From assembly GCA_041674745.1 (NCBI GenBank), contig JBAYVD010000006.1:62001-126000 (forward strand): a stretch of DNA of 64,000 bases. Reading direction: 5' to 3'. The notes under the pieces were generated by a model. It ran no database searches, was not told the origin of the DNA, and saw nothing but the letters and a program-made list of their open reading frames with translations. This document shows, in pieces, positions 62,702 through 64,000 of this stretch (the first letter of the stretch is position 1; every line of letters starts with the position of its first letter). The position numbers were made by a program, and so were the translations under genes. Source of the stretch: UBA2040 sp041674745 (GTDB taxonomy: Bacteria > Bacteroidota > Bacteroidia > Flavobacteriales_D > Crocinitomicaceae).

Positions 62702-63808
62702 ATGAAACAATATTTTACGCTCCTTCTTTTTGTGTTCCTTTTTGGGACAACCCAAGCTCAGCTAACACAACATTCCATGACCGTAGGTGCTACAACTAGG
62801 AATTATTACAAATATTTGCCGATTGGTTATCAACCGACCGAACACCTTCCAGTTGTGTTCATTTTGCATGGTTTGGGTGGAAATGCACAACAAATGACCC
62901 TGGCCGGTTTTTCATTAATTGCAGATACGGCTCGTGTAATTGCCATTTATCCTGACGGATTGCCCAATTCATTTGCCCAAAACTCGTGGAACAATGGCAC
63001 GCTTTTAAGTTCCACTGCAGACGACATTTCATTCTTCAACAAAATGATGGACGAGATGATTTTGAATCAAAATGCCAATATTGCGAGAATCTATGTAACT
63101 GGATTTTCCATGGGCGGAATCATGTCCCACCATTTGGCTTGCGCTTTGAACAATCGGATTGCAGCCATTGGACCGATGGCGGGCACGATGGCTACGAGTG
63201 ATATTTCAACATGTGTGCCTGCCTACAAAACACCCGTTATTCATCTTCATGGAACGGCTGATGGAACGGTTCCTTATGATTCAGGCGCTTTGCCATCTTT
63301 GAGCCTGGTACCTGAAACCATGGCATTTTGGAGAAATGTTCACGGTTGTGCAGCAACTGCCGACAGTACTCGAATTCCAGATACGGCGATGGATGGATTA
63401 ACGGTAGATAGATTTGTTTACAATACCTGTGATCCTCTTGGTTCTGTAGAATTGTGGAGAATTAATGGCGCGGATCACATCTATTTGTACCAACCCATAA
63501 ATGACATTACCGAAGCAATTGAAGTCTGGAAATTCTTCAACAAATGGCAACACCCGAATCCACAAGCGGTAGGATTGACGGAAATTCAAAAAGAGAATAC
63601 TTTCACAATCTACCCCAATCCATCTGACGGAAATTTTGTGGTTGAATTGAAACAAAATTCACGGTTGACATTGATGGACATGCAAGGGAAAATAGTGCAA
63701 AAATTTGATTTGAAAGCAGGTACAGAAAAAATTCAGGTGAAGTTAACACCCGGAATTTACTTTTTAAAAGATCAAAACGGTTCAGCACAACGATTGATGA
63801 TTCGATAA
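62702..63808 (+). CDS. secreted esterase (PHB-depolymerase/LpqC-like) with T9SS type A sorting domain
   Basis: A 368-residue exported alpha/beta hydrolase. Signal peptide ends TQAQ. HGLGGNAQQM is the oxyanion loop, GFSMGG (Ser136) the nucleophile elbow, HLHGTADGTVPYDSG carries the catalytic Asp and GADHIY the His. Residues 295-368 are a T9SS type A domain (FTIYPNPSDGNFVVELKQN and LTPGIYFLKDQNG). Likely acts on acetyl or feruloyl groups of polysaccharides or on polyesters; substrate is unproven. Confidence 0.9.
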   Translation: MKQYFTLLLFVFLFGTTQAQLTQHSMTVGATTRNYYKYLPIGYQPTEHLPVVFILHGLGGNAQQMTLAGFSLIADTARVIAIYPDGLPNSFAQNSWNNGTLLSSTADDISFFNKMMDEMILNQNANIARIYVTGFSMGGIMSHHLACALNNRIAAIGPMAGTMATSDISTCVPAYKTPVIHLHGTADGTVPYDSGALPSLSLVPETMAFWRNVHGCAATADSTRIPDTAMDGLTVDRFVYNTCDPLGSVELWRINGADHIYLYQPINDITEAIEVWKFFNKWQHPNPQAVGLTEIQKENTFTIYPNPSDGNFVVELKQNSRLTLMDMQGKIVQKFDLKAGTEKIQVKLTPGIYFLKDQNGSAQRLMIR

Positions 63809-63832
63809 ATACGTAAGTTTATATGGTAAAAG

Positions 63833-63872
63833 AAAACTCCCATTCTAATGTAGAATGGGAGTTTTTCTTTTT
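63833..63872. terminator. bidirectional rho-independent terminator
   Basis: A perfect 15-base-pair stem (AAAACTCCCATTCTA at 63833-63847 with its complement at 63851-63865) around an ATG loop, with A-rich and T-rich flanks on either side. It can serve both the esterase gene and the converging T9SS gene. Confidence 0.93.
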
Positions 63873-63922
63873 TGTGAATACAGTTACGAATACGTTCCTG
63901 ATTCTTTTTTGGTGGTAGAGGT

Positions 63923-64000
63923 TTATTCTTGAATGCTAATTTTCTTATGAACGATGCCTTTGTTGGTTGCTATGGTTACTTGGTAAATTCCATTTGCTTC
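63923..64000 (-). CDS. C-terminal fragment of a T9SS cargo protein
   Basis: Truncated at the window end. The last 25 residues read EANGIYQVTIATNKGIVHKK and ISIQE before TAA, the typical GIYxVxI...KKI end of a T9SS type A sorting domain. The rest of the protein lies outside the window. Confidence 0.75.
   Translation of the reverse strand, partial: EANGIYQVTIATNKGIVHKKISIQE

Noticed and set aside
1..64000. tRNA, rRNA, riboswitch, IS element, integrase
   Set aside because: Scanned by eye; no T-loop consensus, transposase or tyrosine-recombinase motif was found. A covariance-model scan could still find small RNAs.

Overview
The window looks like a chromosomal segment of a gliding or aquatic member of the Bacteroidota, probably Flavobacteriales and close to Fluviicola/Crocinitomicaceae. 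This is inferred from gene content. It has many type IX secretion system (T9SS) cargo C-termini, a PorP/SprF protein beside a giant CHU_C adhesin, SpoIIE phosphatases fused to regulator propellers, weak Shine-Dalgarno sequences and TAnnTTTG promoters. I found no tRNA, rRNA, CRISPR array, transposase or integrase.

Layout. 1-3.0 kb: NlpC/P60 peptidase end, sugar-nucleotide epimerase, glyA, and a decayed bPH_4 membrane-protein gene. 3.0-14.2 kb, minus strand: a propeller-SpoIIE signalling protein with a secreted partner, then an overlapping operon of T9SS type B adhesin, PorP/SprF and PD40/PKD protein. 14.3-24.4 kb: housekeeping genes (SDR, gmhA, Fur-like regulator, STAS, purA, OstA-like, ChaN-like, SPFH, USP, two TerB-like). 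24.7-30.4 kb: a stress cluster headed by an AraC-type regulator (coiled-coil lipoprotein, Lmo0937, OMP, cupin, HPF-like, Dps, DUF2231, rubrerythrin). Two of its promoter regions share an identical 14-bp box at identical spacing. 30.5-37.6 kb: luciferase-like oxidoreductase, beta-barrel protein, GH16 glucanase, a VOC gene broken by a stop codon, MORN, DUF6624 and membrane proteins.

37.7-46.3 kb is the accessory region. Genes of unrelated type are separated by related imperfect palindromes that look like integron attC sites: a Cas2-like protein with a membrane wHTH-like partner, a secreted coiled-coil protein, and a Rad50/RloC-like ATPase with a zinc hook. Beyond them lie small lipoproteins, a 42-bp minisatellite and a duplicated gene tail. 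46.4-63.9 kb returns to core genes: CbpM/DnaJ, a MacAB-like ABC exporter, a flavoprotein, OmpA, an M1 peptidase, DciA-like and RecF, dnaX, an HHH outer-membrane protein, a PorV/PorQ-like barrel and a T9SS esterase. A truncated T9SS cargo gene ends the window.

The strongest points for follow-up are: (1) dnaX split by an A10 run, with the tau tail continuing in the -1 frame, as in programmed frameshifting or slippage; (2) the attC-like cassette array carrying a candidate defence ATPase; (3) the shared promoter box of the stress cluster; (4) four GCGAAGC mini-hairpins after dnaX; and (5) several gene relics.
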